Shown here in pieces: positions 36,372-45,781 of a DNA stretch of 64,000 nucleotides. The translations under genes were made by a program, and so were the position numbers. Origin of the DNA: an uncultured Alphaproteobacteria bacterium. Lineage in GTDB: Bacteria > Pseudomonadota > Alphaproteobacteria > Rhodobacterales > Rhodobacteraceae. The notes under the pieces were generated by a model that was not told the DNA's origin, searched no databases, and saw only the letters and a program-made list of their open reading frames with translations. The DNA is taken from positions 43,554-107,553 of the forward strand of contig CACJWR010000002.1 in NCBI GenBank assembly GCA_902596985.1, in the 5' to 3' direction. Numbering within the stretch: position 1 is the stretch's first letter; every line of letters begins with the position of its first letter.

Positions 36372-37237
36372 AGGAAAAAATAGAAAAGCTTCTTGATATC
36401 GAGACTTTGGACCGCAATCTTTTTCGAGGGCAAGGCGAAGGTGGAGAGGTAGCATCACGAGTGTTTGGCGGTCATGTTATTGCACAGGCACTAGCGGCGG
36501 CCTACAAAACCGTTGAGGAACGGCTTTGCCATTCTCTTCACGCTTATTTTATACGACCTGGAGATCCATCAACACCCATTATTTATGAGGTTGACAGAGC
36601 ACGAGATGGTGGAAGCTTCACCACGAGAAGAGTGGTTGCTATACAAAATGGCAAACAAATATTCAATATGGCTGCATCATTTCATATTGAAGAAGACGGT
36701 TGGTCTCATCAGCATAAAATGAAAGAAGTAAAAGGGCCTTCGGGAGTTCTTAATAGAAATGAACAGAGAAAACTAATTGCGGATAAAGTTCCTGAGAAAA
36801 GGCGCGCAAATTTTTTAAACCCCAAGCCGATTGAAATAAGAGATGTTGATCCACCTGATTTGTTTAACCCTCAACCAACTTCAGACAAAAATTTTTTGTG
36901 GTTTAAAGTGGATGGGACCCTTGATGCCAAAGATCAATGGGTACATCATTGCTTTCTTGCATACGCCTCTGACGTATCCTTGTTGGGTTCTGGTAATCGT
37001 CCTCACGGTGTATCAGCTTATTCGGGAGACGTAATGCTAGCAAGTTTGGATCACGCAATGTGGTTTCATGAAAAAATAGATTTTAATAATTGGTACTTAT
37101 ATGAAATGGATAGTCCATTCTCTGGAGCTGCAAGAAGCCTAAACAGAGGAAAAGTTTTTGCCCAGGATGGAACTCTCGTTGCTAGTGTAGCTCAAGAAGG
37201 ACTTATGAGACCTTTAAAACGAAAGCCTAATACCTAA
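36368..37237 (+). CDS. tesB: acyl-CoA thioesterase II
   Basis: This double hot-dog thioesterase of 289 residues has RVFGGHVIAQALAAAYKTV and the C-terminal half ending near SLDHAMWFHE and GRVFAQ-like GKVFAQDGTLVASVAQEGL. It hydrolyses acyl-CoA to free acid and CoA. Last gene of the plus-strand operon; its 3' end overlaps the convergent SDR gene by 11 bases. Confidence 0.9.
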   Translation: MKEKIEKLLDIETLDRNLFRGQGEGGEVASRVFGGHVIAQALAAAYKTVEERLCHSLHAYFIRPGDPSTPIIYEVDRARDGGSFTTRRVVAIQNGKQIFNMAASFHIEEDGWSHQHKMKEVKGPSGVLNRNEQRKLIADKVPEKRRANFLNPKPIEIRDVDPPDLFNPQPTSDKNFLWFKVDGTLDAKDQWVHHCFLAYASDVSLLGSGNRPHGVSAYSGDVMLASLDHAMWFHEKIDFNNWYLYEMDSPFSGAARSLNRGKVFAQDGTLVASVAQEGLMRPLKRKPNT

Positions 37238-37997
37238 ATCTCTCATTTAATTTCGCCATGCCAGCAAGCCATCCGTCATAATCGGACGTCTTATATTGAA
37301 TATATTTTTCAACTACAGGGTGTGGCAGTACTAAGAAACGCTCTTCATTAATAGTTTTAACACACTCCTCGGCGACATCGTCAGGTTCAAGCATTCCATC
37401 TTTCATAGCGACAGCAAGCTCTGGATTTAATCCATCAGTCATTGCAGTTCGTACCCCCTGGGGACACAACATGGAAACCTTTATCCCCTTTTTCGCGTAT
37501 GAAAAAGCAAGCCATTCTCCTAGACCAATTGCAGCATGTTTTGTAGTTGAATAGGAGGCATCACCAACTTGTGACAAAAGACCAGCAGCGGATGCCGTAT
37601 TTAGCAAGTATCCCTCTCCTCGTTTCTCCATTAAAGGGACCAAGTGCCTGGCTGCCCATACATGTGACATTAGATTAATTTCCCAAATTTTTTGCCAATC
37701 ATCATTCGGAACCTCGATCCCGCCTAGATGACCAATGCCCGCATTTGAGCAAAAAATTGATATTGGACCAATTTCTCTTTCTGTTGTTCTTATAACTTTT
37801 GCAATATCCCCTTCTCGACTAACATCACATTTCATAGCAGTGCCACCATATTCCTTTGCGACCTTGCTTATTCCGTCCATATTTACATCTGCACTCACAA
37901 CATGCTTTGCGCCATGTTTATAGAAGATTTTGACAAGAGATCTACCTATTCCACTGGCTGCTCCAGTTACCACGATTACTCTATCTTTAATATCCAT
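37227..37997 (-). CDS. SDR-family oxidoreductase
   Basis: This short-chain dehydrogenase has about 256 residues. TGAASGIG binds the cofactor, NAG in CSNAGIG follows, and the catalytic pair is Tyr and Lys in SYSTTKHAAIG. It probably oxidises a hydroxyacyl-CoA or alcohol. ATG 37997 is chosen because AGGGA lies close upstream and the longer frame overlaps the preceding SDR. Last of nine minus-strand genes. Confidence 0.85.
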   Translation of the reverse strand: MDIKDRVIVVTGAASGIGRSLVKIFYKHGAKHVVSADVNMDGISKVAKEYGGTAMKCDVSREGDIAKVIRTTEREIGPISIFCSNAGIGHLGGIEVPNDDWQKIWEINLMSHVWAARHLVPLMEKRGEGYLLNTASAAGLLSQVGDASYSTTKHAAIGLGEWLAFSYAKKGIKVSMLCPQGVRTAMTDGLNPELAVAMKDGMLEPDDVAEECVKTINEERFLVLPHPVVEKYIQYKTSDYDGWLAGMAKLNERFRY

Positions 37998-38013
37998 ATC
38001 TTTTTCCCTTTTA

Positions 38014-38787
38014 TTAACGCCACATATAGCCACCGCCACATACAGTCATCGCCTGACCTGTGATGTAACTACTCGCATCAGATGCCAGAAATACCGCAAG
38101 CCCTTGTAGATCCTCAGGTTCTCCTAAACGACCAAGCGGTATTTTAGAAATGGCTTCCTTAGCCTTTGTATCATCTTCCCATAATGCCTTGGCAAAATCC
38201 GTTTTAATTATTGCAGGACATATTGCATTGACTCTAATATTTTTTGGTCCATATTCTGCAGCTAAATTTCTAACTAGCCCTATAACAGCTAACTTTGAAA
38301 TTGCATAGGTGCCGAGATGTAAAGAAGGCTCGAACGCCCCAACGCTTGAGGTAATCATAATTGAACCCCCTCCCCTTGAAATCATATCTGGTGCAACCAT
38401 TTGGCACAGCCAATGATTTGATTTTACGTTCGTTGCCATTGTTTTGTCATATGCTTCATCGGATATATCTGACATAGGTCCATAGTGTGGATTAACTCCA
38501 GCGTTTCCTATTAAGACATCTATCTTGCCAATGACCTTATTGGTCTCTTGAACGAGCTGATTCAGGTCTTCTTTACGCCCAGCATTAGCAGCTATAGGCA
38601 AAATATTTTGACCTCCAACTTTCTTATTTATTTCATTAGCTGTTTCCTCCAACTGATCTTGCTTCCGGCTTGATATCACAACATTTGCTCCATGTTCAGC
38701 TAAGGCTAAGGCCATAGCTTTACCCATACCCTTTGAAGCTCCTGTAACTAAGCAGTTTTTTCCTTGAAGACTAAACAGTGTAGACAT
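38014..38787 (-). CDS. SDR-family oxidoreductase
   Basis: This 257-residue short-chain dehydrogenase has the TGASKGMGKAMA cofactor motif, NAGVNPHYGP, the catalytic Tyr and Lys in TYAISKLAVIG, and a C terminus ending in AMTVCGGGYMWR, as in glucose/3-oxoacyl dehydrogenase-like members. It follows the crotonase by 24 bases in the minus-strand operon. Substrate unknown. Confidence 0.86.
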   Translation of the reverse strand: MSTLFSLQGKNCLVTGASKGMGKAMALALAEHGANVVISSRKQDQLEETANEINKKVGGQNILPIAANAGRKEDLNQLVQETNKVIGKIDVLIGNAGVNPHYGPMSDISDEAYDKTMATNVKSNHWLCQMVAPDMISRGGGSIMITSSVGAFEPSLHLGTYAISKLAVIGLVRNLAAEYGPKNIRVNAICPAIIKTDFAKALWEDDTKAKEAISKIPLGRLGEPEDLQGLAVFLASDASSYITGQAMTVCGGGYMWR

Positions 38788-38811
38788 TGAATTTCCTTTC
38801 TTTAAAAACGA

Positions 38812-39594
38812 TTACTTATTCTTCCATTGGGGAGCGCGCTTTTCAACAAATGCGGAAACTCCCTCTTTGTGATCCTCTGTTTGCCTCAATAAGTCTATTA
38901 GCTCATAACTTTTTTCAAGCGCAGATGACATTTCTTCTAACTGATCCATGTGATTTAAAGCTTCCAGAGAATACTTTATAGACGATGGACAATTGCCAGC
39001 TATTACATTAGCCTTTTCAATTGCTTTATCTAATAATTCTGACTGAGAAAAAACCTCGTTTACGATACCGAACTTTAGTGCTTCTTTAGCATCCACACTG
39101 CGCCCTGTTAGTATCATTTCGAGCGCCGCCTTTTTGCCTATTTGTCTACTAAGTCGTTGAACCCCGCCAGCCGCGGCGAAAAAACCTACTTTTACTTCAG
39201 GAAGGGCAAATTTAGCGTTCTCTGACGCCAATATAATATCACACGAGAGAGCTGTTTCCATTCCGCCACCCATAGCAAACCCGTTTACAGCTGCTATGAT
39301 AGGTTTGGTGCGATCAAATCTATTTGTCAGCCCCGCAAACCCACTTTTCGGTTGCTGAACTTTATATTTTCCTGGTTGCGCTGAGTATTTCAGATCATTT
39401 CCAGCAGAAAAAGCTTTGTCCCCAGCTCCAGTTAAAACAGCAACCCATTGCTCACTGTCTTCAAAAAACTCATTCCAGACTTGATCCAGTTCTAAGCTTA
39501 GTGGAGGATGGACGGCATTATAAACCTCAGGTCTATTTATTGTTACTATTGAGATGTGGTCTTTTTTCTCAACTTTTACAAATTCATACTCCAT
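38812..39594 (-). CDS. enoyl-CoA hydratase/isomerase (CaiD-like)
   Basis: This crotonase of 260 residues has the oxyanion-hole motifs AFSAGNDLK and FAMGGGMETAL. Both usual catalytic glutamates are present, in LPEVKVG and AALEMILTG. It should hydrate or isomerise an enoyl-CoA. It lies between the two SDR genes and the 3-hydroxyacyl-CoA dehydrogenase, with 11-24 base gaps. Confidence 0.88.
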   Translation of the reverse strand: MEYEFVKVEKKDHISIVTINRPEVYNAVHPPLSLELDQVWNEFFEDSEQWVAVLTGAGDKAFSAGNDLKYSAQPGKYKVQQPKSGFAGLTNRFDRTKPIIAAVNGFAMGGGMETALSCDIILASENAKFALPEVKVGFFAAAGGVQRLSRQIGKKAALEMILTGRSVDAKEALKFGIVNEVFSQSELLDKAIEKANVIAGNCPSSIKYSLEALNHMDQLEEMSSALEKSYELIDLLRQTEDHKEGVSAFVEKRAPQWKNK

Positions 39595-39605
39595 TTAAAC
39601 ACCTC

Positions 39606-40883
39606 CTATACTCTGATTTTTTGATCTTTTTTATCAAAAATGTTTTCATTCTTTTTGACCATATCTTTTAGCATTTCAGATATGTTAATCTCCAAGCCAT
39701 TATCTTCCATTTTCTTAAGGCCCTCCAAAATTTGAGTACTACCAATTTTGTTTGCCCAAAACAATAGACCTCCTTTATCTCTTGGAAATCCATAACCATT
39801 CAGCCATACCACATCAATATCAGAGGGTCTTTGTGCCATTCCTTCTTCTAAAATTAATAGTGCTTCATTTACCATTGGGAAAATACACTGATCAATTATC
39901 TCAGCACTTTCCATATTTTCTGCTCTTTCTTCTCCGGTAATATCTTTTATCAACTCTTCGGTAATCTTGGATATTCTGGGAACTCTGTTCTCATCATAAT
40001 CATAATACCCAGCACTGGTTTTCTGACCTCTTCTGTCCAATTCACATAGCGCATCTCTGATAGGATTTGTTGTCTTTTCTCCTTTTCTCCAACCTATGTC
40101 TAACCCTGCCAAGTCAGACATTTGGAAAGGTCCCATTTTAAAACCAAATTCGTTTAACGCCTTATCAATATCCCAGGGCATTAAGCCATTATAAACCATA
40201 TTCAAAGCTTGTTTTTGACGAGCAAATAAAATTCTATTTCCAACAAATCCAGGGCAAACGCCTACAATTGTTGGTATTTTATTAATTTTCTTTACCAATG
40301 ATAGACTAGTTGCTACAACGACATCACTGGTAAACTTAGCGCGTACAATTTCCACAAGTTTCATTACATTTGCCGGGGAAAAAAAATGAAGCCCAATTAC
40401 GTCATCCGGTCTAAGTGTAGCCAAAGCAATTTTATTTATATCTAACGCTGATGTGTTTGTTGCCAAGATTGAGAAGGGCCTGGCAATTTTATCCAGCTCT
40501 TTAAATATGTTTTTTTTTAATTCTAAATCCTCATAAACAGCTTCAATAATCAAATCACAGTGCCCTAAATCAGTTAATTGTATTGATGAGGAAATCAGTT
40601 TTAAGCGATCAGTTACTTCTTCCTTTGAGATTTTACCTCTGTTAACTGATCTTTCATAATTATTGCTTATGTTACGTATCCCTTTGTCTAGTTGATCTTG
40701 GCTTGTTTCAACAATATGAGCTGGAATTCCCACATTTGCAAAATTCATGGCTATACCACCACCCATCGTACCAGCTCCTATTATTCCGACACTATTAATT
40801 TCCCTTTTAGGCAAACTTTCCGGCAACCCTTTAATATCCACAACTTTTTTCTCGGCTTCCAAAATATAGTTCTGTTCATCCAT
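39606..40883 (-). CDS. 3-hydroxyacyl-CoA dehydrogenase
   Basis: This NAD-dependent dehydrogenase has about 425 residues, with the N-terminal NAD domain (VGIIGAGTMGGGIAMNFANV) and C-terminal 3HCDH domain. The catalytic His is in GLHFFSPANVMKLVEIV and is followed by PGFVGNRILFA. There is no hydratase domain, unlike FadB. ATG 40883 is chosen with GGAG eight bases upstream. It overlaps the ligase gene by eight bases. Confidence 0.92.
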   Translation of the reverse strand: MDEQNYILEAEKKVVDIKGLPESLPKREINSVGIIGAGTMGGGIAMNFANVGIPAHIVETSQDQLDKGIRNISNNYERSVNRGKISKEEVTDRLKLISSSIQLTDLGHCDLIIEAVYEDLELKKNIFKELDKIARPFSILATNTSALDINKIALATLRPDDVIGLHFFSPANVMKLVEIVRAKFTSDVVVATSLSLVKKINKIPTIVGVCPGFVGNRILFARQKQALNMVYNGLMPWDIDKALNEFGFKMGPFQMSDLAGLDIGWRKGEKTTNPIRDALCELDRRGQKTSAGYYDYDENRVPRISKITEELIKDITGEERAENMESAEIIDQCIFPMVNEALLILEEGMAQRPSDIDVVWLNGYGFPRDKGGLLFWANKIGSTQILEGLKKMEDNGLEINISEMLKDMVKKNENIFDKKDQKIRV

Positions 40884-42570
40884 CTTCATCACTCCAACTA
40901 TTATTTAGACACATTTCTTTGATCTTTATCCTATCAAACTTATCGGTTGCACCCCTTGGCAAAGATCGATTTACCCACCAATAATGAACAGGTATCTTGA
41001 AATGTGCTAATTTATCTTTCAGAAAAGAAGATATTTCCTCATTTTTATCTTTGGTATCTCCATACATATTTATACAAGCACCTACTTCTTCCCCAAATCT
41101 TTTTTCAGGAACAGAAAAAACAACAGACTCAATAACACCTGGGAACTTCTGGAGAGCGCCCTCTACTTCTAAACATGAAATGTTTTCTCCACCTCTAATT
41201 ATTATATTCTTCTTTCGATCAACTATTGTTACTAGTCCTTCATTATCTAAAACTCCTAAGTCCCCAGTATGCATCCACCCATCCTTTAAGACAGCATCTG
41301 TTGCCTTTTTCTTATTAAAATAGCACCTCATATTTGCTGGGCTTTTTAGACAGATCTCGCCTAGTTGTCCATTTGGCAATTGAATATCATTATCATCTAC
41401 TATTTTAATTTCTTGCAGTGGAGGGTATAGTCTTCCAGCTAACTCTGGCTTTTCAACATACTCATCGCCAGATATACCTAACCCTAAAGCGTTTGTTTCA
41501 GTCATTCCATATCCAGAGGCAATATCTGCAAGTGGCAAAGTTTGTTTTTCAACACCAACCTGGGCAGCTGGTCTTTTAGCCCCACCTGCACCTAGAAATT
41601 CAAGTGTATCCAAAGACACATTTTGGTCTCTTGCCTGTTGGACAAGGTCTGCTACTACAGTCGGTACAGCAGTTATTCTAGTAATTATCTCGTCACGAAT
41701 GATATCGATTGCTTTCGCTGGATCCCATTTATACATTAAAACAATCTTGGATCCTCTAGCTATAGAATAGAAAAAATTGGGGTGAGATCCATTAACGTGA
41801 AACATTGGTGATAAAAGTAGAACACTCGAAGCTCTTCTTCTCGCGAGCTTTTCGGGATCAGCCAAAAGACCTCCAACTCTTTCAGCCATTAGCCATGAAA
41901 AAGTTGCTGTAATGGCACCTCTGTGGGTTAAAACAACCCCTTTTGGATGTCCTGTGGAACCTGATGTGTACATAATAGCAAAGTCGTCATCTGGTTTTAA
42001 GTCTACATCAACTAGGTCAACTTGTTCAAAATTATAAAGAATGTCGTCATATTTTTCAATCTCAGGATCATCTAGACATCTGACGGAATATAATTTGATG
42101 TTTTTCTTTTTCGCAAAGGGTTTTATTGTTGCTAAACGCTCTTTATCAGCAAAGCAAACCCTTGCTGTGCTATCATCGAACCCATATTCCATTTCCTCTG
42201 TTGTCCACCAGGCGTTTACAAAGACAACGATACCCCCAATGGAGGCCACTGCCATTAATATGGTTAAATACTCGGGGTAATTGCGCATCGCAATTGCCAC
42301 TTTGTCACCTTTTTTGATGCCTGCCTCTTTTTGTAGGAAGGAACTAAGCTTACTAACTTGATTGCAAAAATCTAAATATGATATTTTCTCTTTTTCATAA
42401 ACGACAAACTCTTCCCACTCTCTTACTGTCTTTCCATACTCAAGTAATTCTTTTAAGTCTGGCGGCACTTTATTAAATGCTTTGTAAGTCGTCCCCCTTA
42501 TCTCAACATTTTCAGTTTGAAATAATTCATCAGTATTCAGAATTTGCTGTACAGCTTGATTAAAGTCCAT
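40876..42570 (-). CDS. AMP-forming acyl-CoA ligase
   Basis: This 564-residue enzyme activates an acid to its CoA ester. It shows the P-loop MYTSGSTGHPKGVVLTH, GYGMTETNALG, HTGDLGVLDNEG, DRKKNIIIRGGENIS, and a C-terminal segment LPRGATDKFDRIKIKE that carries the catalytic Lys. It is the only ligase in the minus-strand operon, so it likely feeds the pathway encoded there. Confidence 0.9.
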   Translation of the reverse strand: MDFNQAVQQILNTDELFQTENVEIRGTTYKAFNKVPPDLKELLEYGKTVREWEEFVVYEKEKISYLDFCNQVSKLSSFLQKEAGIKKGDKVAIAMRNYPEYLTILMAVASIGGIVVFVNAWWTTEEMEYGFDDSTARVCFADKERLATIKPFAKKKNIKLYSVRCLDDPEIEKYDDILYNFEQVDLVDVDLKPDDDFAIMYTSGSTGHPKGVVLTHRGAITATFSWLMAERVGGLLADPEKLARRRASSVLLLSPMFHVNGSHPNFFYSIARGSKIVLMYKWDPAKAIDIIRDEIITRITAVPTVVADLVQQARDQNVSLDTLEFLGAGGAKRPAAQVGVEKQTLPLADIASGYGMTETNALGLGISGDEYVEKPELAGRLYPPLQEIKIVDDNDIQLPNGQLGEICLKSPANMRCYFNKKKATDAVLKDGWMHTGDLGVLDNEGLVTIVDRKKNIIIRGGENISCLEVEGALQKFPGVIESVVFSVPEKRFGEEVGACINMYGDTKDKNEEISSFLKDKLAHFKIPVHYWWVNRSLPRGATDKFDRIKIKEMCLNNSWSDEDG

Positions 42571-42584
42571 CCCTCTCCCTTTAC

Positions 42585-43580
42585 TTATGGATCGGGAAAA
42601 ACTCTGACCATGCTTTTACCAAAGTTTTTACCGTTTAAAAGGTTAACCAAAGCTTCAGGTGCTCTTTCCAATCCTTCGGCGATATCTTCAACAACTTTAA
42701 TTTTTCCATTGTCTAATAAAGTTTTCATATGATTTATGGCCTCTAAGTGTTTTTCCTGAAAATCCATTACAATAAAGCCTTCCATCTTTAGTCGCTTTGT
42801 AATGATAAAACCGGGAACATTCCTTGGCCCTACAGGAGAAGAGCTTTCATACTGACTTATAGCCCCACAACAAACAATCCGTCCCCTGTTTTGCATTCTT
42901 ACTAGAACAGCCTCTAAGATATGTCCTCCTACATTATCAAAATATAAACTTATTCCCTCTGGGCAGCATTCTTTAAGGTCTTTTAATAGGTTGCCAGTTT
43001 TATAATTTATGCACCCATCAAAGCCTAAACTATCTACAACCTCTTTACATTTTTTGTCATTTCCGGCGATACCTATAACTTTACATCCCATCGCCTTAGC
43101 TAATTGTCCTGCGTATATACCAACCGACCCAGCAGCAGCGGAGATTACAACAGTATCGCTAGCTTCCAATCTTCCGACATCAAATAAACCATGATATGCG
43201 GTTAGACCTGCTATACCGAAGATAGATAGCAAATAGGTAAGCGGGACGTTTTGAGGACACTTATTAACATCCTTAGCTTTAACCAAGCTAAACTCTTCCC
43301 AGTAGCTCTCGGAAGTAACAACTTGCCCTATTTTAAAATCTGGGTGATTACTTTCAACAACCTCGGCAATGGAATAGCTTGGCATCACATCGCCAGCAAA
43401 AACTTGGTCTCTGTAAGTTCTTCCCTGCATCCAAGTTCTATTTGCTGCATCTATGGAGAGTAAAATATTCTTGACTAAAATTTCATCTGAAGAAGGCTTT
43501 GGTATATCGACTTCTTGCATTTCAAAATTTGAAATTTCTAAATTGGATTTTGGAATTTCCTTAACGATAAATTGCTTCAT
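42585..43580 (-). CDS. MDR NADP-dependent reductase (CurA/YncB-like)
   Basis: This zinc-free medium-chain reductase of 331 residues has the cofactor motif AAAGSVGIYAGQLAKAMG and segments IDAANRTWMQGRTYRDQVF and YFDNVGGHILEAVL, typical of leukotriene B4 dehydrogenase or prostaglandin reductase-like enzymes. It probably reduces an activated double bond. It lies two bases from the DsbA-like gene and 14 from the ligase. Confidence 0.85.
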   Translation of the reverse strand: MKQFIVKEIPKSNLEISNFEMQEVDIPKPSSDEILVKNILLSIDAANRTWMQGRTYRDQVFAGDVMPSYSIAEVVESNHPDFKIGQVVTSESYWEEFSLVKAKDVNKCPQNVPLTYLLSIFGIAGLTAYHGLFDVGRLEASDTVVISAAAGSVGIYAGQLAKAMGCKVIGIAGNDKKCKEVVDSLGFDGCINYKTGNLLKDLKECCPEGISLYFDNVGGHILEAVLVRMQNRGRIVCCGAISQYESSSPVGPRNVPGFIITKRLKMEGFIVMDFQEKHLEAINHMKTLLDNGKIKVVEDIAEGLERAPEALVNLLNGKNFGKSMVRVFPDP

Positions 43581-43582
43581 AT

Positions 43583-44188
43583 TTATTCCGATTTACTCAA
43601 TATAAGTTCTTCAACGTCTTGCAAGCTTTCCTTTCCAAAAAATAACTCATCCTCTACAAGCATACTAGGAGCTCCAAATATTCCCTTTTCAACAGCTTCG
43701 CTAGTATTTTTAATAAGCTTGTCCTTTATTTTTTGATCTTGGGTTCCCTCAAATATTTCCTTGACGGGCAGTCCATTTTCTAAAAGAACAGTTTGAATAA
43801 CTTCCAAATCATCCATTTTTTTATTGTCAACCCACATGCTTTTAAAGACGACATCAACATATTTATCAAAAATGCCATTTTCCTGAGCATATACGGCACC
43901 CCTCATTAAGTTTAAAGTATTAATGGGGAAATTTGAATTGAAGTTAAAAGCAATATCATGTTTTTTGACAAATCTAGCCGTATCTAAATCATCATATTTT
44001 CCTTTGGCTGGCACCGTCTTGAATGACTCAATTGGCGACACATTATTGGTTGACTTAAAGATACCTCCTAACAAGACTGGAACATACTCTGCCTTGGTAT
44101 TGGTTCTCTTCTCTATTCCAGGTAAAAGTTTGTAAACTAGGTAAGTTTTTGGACTCCCAAAATCAAATATAAACTTAAAATCAACCAT
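43583..44188 (-). CDS. DsbA-fold 2-hydroxychromene-2-carboxylate isomerase-like protein
   Basis: This 201-residue thioredoxin-fold protein has Ser in place of the CxxC first Cys (FIFDFGSPKTYL), followed by a helical insertion and FGAPSMLVEDELFFGKESL. This is the layout of HCCA isomerase and kappa-class GST, which use glutathione. With the GST gene in the same operon it suggests glutathione-linked isomerisation of an aromatic or enol intermediate. Confidence 0.83.
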   Translation of the reverse strand: MVDFKFIFDFGSPKTYLVYKLLPGIEKRTNTKAEYVPVLLGGIFKSTNNVSPIESFKTVPAKGKYDDLDTARFVKKHDIAFNFNSNFPINTLNLMRGAVYAQENGIFDKYVDVVFKSMWVDNKKMDDLEVIQTVLLENGLPVKEIFEGTQDQKIKDKLIKNTSEAVEKGIFGAPSMLVEDELFFGKESLQDVEELILSKSE

Positions 44189-44210
44189 AAAGTTTCTCCT
44201 TTAATTGTTT

Positions 44211-45041
44211 CTACTTTCCAACAAAGTTTGGTTTCTTTTTTTCAACAAATGCTTTTGCTGCATTTTTGTGATCTTCTGTTTGAAAGCATCTTATCATTCT
44301 ATCCGCCTCCATTGCCAAGCTCTCCTTAAAGTTTGCAGACGTAGCTCGATTATGGTTTTCTTTCATATACTGGAGAGCAGTAGGCGAAAAATAGGCGATC
44401 TCAGAGGCCTTTTGTAGAGCGAAAGACTCTAAATCTGACTCACTAACCACATAATTTACAATTCCCTCATCAAGAGCGTCTTGGGCTTGAATGCGCCTGT
44501 TTGAAAAATAAATATCCTTGGCCTTTGACGGACCAACAAGTTGGCTCAATGACCAACTGCCTCCGTAATCGCCGGAGAGGCCAATGCCGCCAAAAGCTGG
44601 CACAAGAAAGGCTTTCTCAGAAGCAATTCTTAAGTCACAGGCTAACGCAATGGACATTCCTGCGCCTGCAGCCGCACCGGGCAACACAGCAATGGTTGGT
44701 TTTGGCATCTCATGAATTTTTAAGGAAACGCCTTCCTGTCCAATTTGCAATTTTCTTATTTGTTGCTCTAAACTAAGATCTTTTGAAAGGCCTGGGTCAC
44801 TATCACTCGCAAAGCTTTTGACGTCTCCACCTGAACAAAATGATCCTCCATTTCCGGTGATAATTATAACTCTTACATCTCGATCACCTTCAAATTCAAT
44901 TAACATTCTTCTCAATTCTGGTGTCAATTCATCCGATAATGCATTTTTAGCCTCTGGGCGATTAAATGCGATAATACCGACTCCATCTCTCACCTCAGCC
45001 TGAAGATGATCTGTATTTTTTATAATATTATTTTTTATCAT
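44211..45041 (-). CDS. crotonase-fold protein with altered active site
   Basis: This 276-residue crotonase keeps the oxyanion hole (SFCSGGDVKSF and AAAGAGMSIALA). Positions of the two hydratase glutamates read Ala (LVPAFGGIG) and Asp (KAKDIYFSN). This resembles PaaG/EchA-type isomerases more than a true enoyl-CoA hydratase. It overlaps the GST gene by four bases (ATGA). Confidence 0.84.
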   Translation of the reverse strand: MIKNNIIKNTDHLQAEVRDGVGIIAFNRPEAKNALSDELTPELRRMLIEFEGDRDVRVIIITGNGGSFCSGGDVKSFASDSDPGLSKDLSLEQQIRKLQIGQEGVSLKIHEMPKPTIAVLPGAAAGAGMSIALACDLRIASEKAFLVPAFGGIGLSGDYGGSWSLSQLVGPSKAKDIYFSNRRIQAQDALDEGIVNYVVSESDLESFALQKASEIAYFSPTALQYMKENHNRATSANFKESLAMEADRMIRCFQTEDHKNAAKAFVEKKKPNFVGK

Positions 45042-45643
45042 AGTGAACGCGCTTTCTCTAATGCTGGTCTCTTTAAAAGTCTATTTATATATGCATTTAA
45101 ATGCTCATAATCGTCAATTTCTGCTCCAGCATTCATAGCACCGAAACAAGCATGACCCGTCATTATATCAGCTCCTGTAAAGGTCCCGGTTAAGTATTCT
45201 CTATCTCGTAATCTATTATCTACATTACCTAGTGCTACCCGTAATAATTTTAGTGCTCTATTTACATTTACATCATTTCTTTTTTCTGGCGGCAAAAGTA
45301 TTGTCTCAACAACTAAGATATTCACTTGTCCCATGATTGAGCCCTCTGCGTAGTGCAACCATTGCAAGTATTCAGGGAAAGACGGGTCATTGACATCTGG
45401 CACAAATTTTCCATCCCCATGTCTAGCAAGTAGATACTGCACTATTGCTCCTGATTCATAAATTCTAGTTTCTCCATCCTCCAAAACAGGAATCCTTCCC
45501 ATCGGATGAATTTTATAATATTCCGGCGTACGCAGTGCCCTATCCCCAACTTTATATTTTTCGACGTCATACTCTATGCCCAACTCTTCAAGAAGCCACG
45601 CAATTCTTACGGCTCTAGAATTAGGTGCAAAATATAATTTCAT
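45038..45643 (-). CDS. glutathione S-transferase
   Basis: This 201-residue GST has an N-terminal thioredoxin domain (LYFAPNSRAVRIAWLLEEL, then MGRIPVLEDGETRIYESGAI with the cis-Pro and glutathione-binding Glu/Ser) and a helical C-terminal domain. ATG 45643 is chosen because GGAG is six bases upstream. First gene of the nine-gene minus-strand operon. It might supply maleylacetoacetate isomerase activity missing from the homogentisate operon, but it lacks an obvious zeta-class signature. Confidence 0.85.
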   Translation of the reverse strand: MKLYFAPNSRAVRIAWLLEELGIEYDVEKYKVGDRALRTPEYYKIHPMGRIPVLEDGETRIYESGAIVQYLLARHGDGKFVPDVNDPSFPEYLQWLHYAEGSIMGQVNILVVETILLPPEKRNDVNVNRALKLLRVALGNVDNRLRDREYLTGTFTGADIMTGHACFGAMNAGAEIDDYEHLNAYINRLLKRPALEKARSL

Positions 45644-45781
45644 TCTAATCTCCATAAAAGCATAAGTTTATATTATGAACCGACATTAGAGAAATTAAAA
45701 ATATTTATTTAAAACAGATATTATAGGATACTCCAAAAATTGAAATTTTGCTAAGCTGTTTAGAAACTTAAGAGGCTATAA

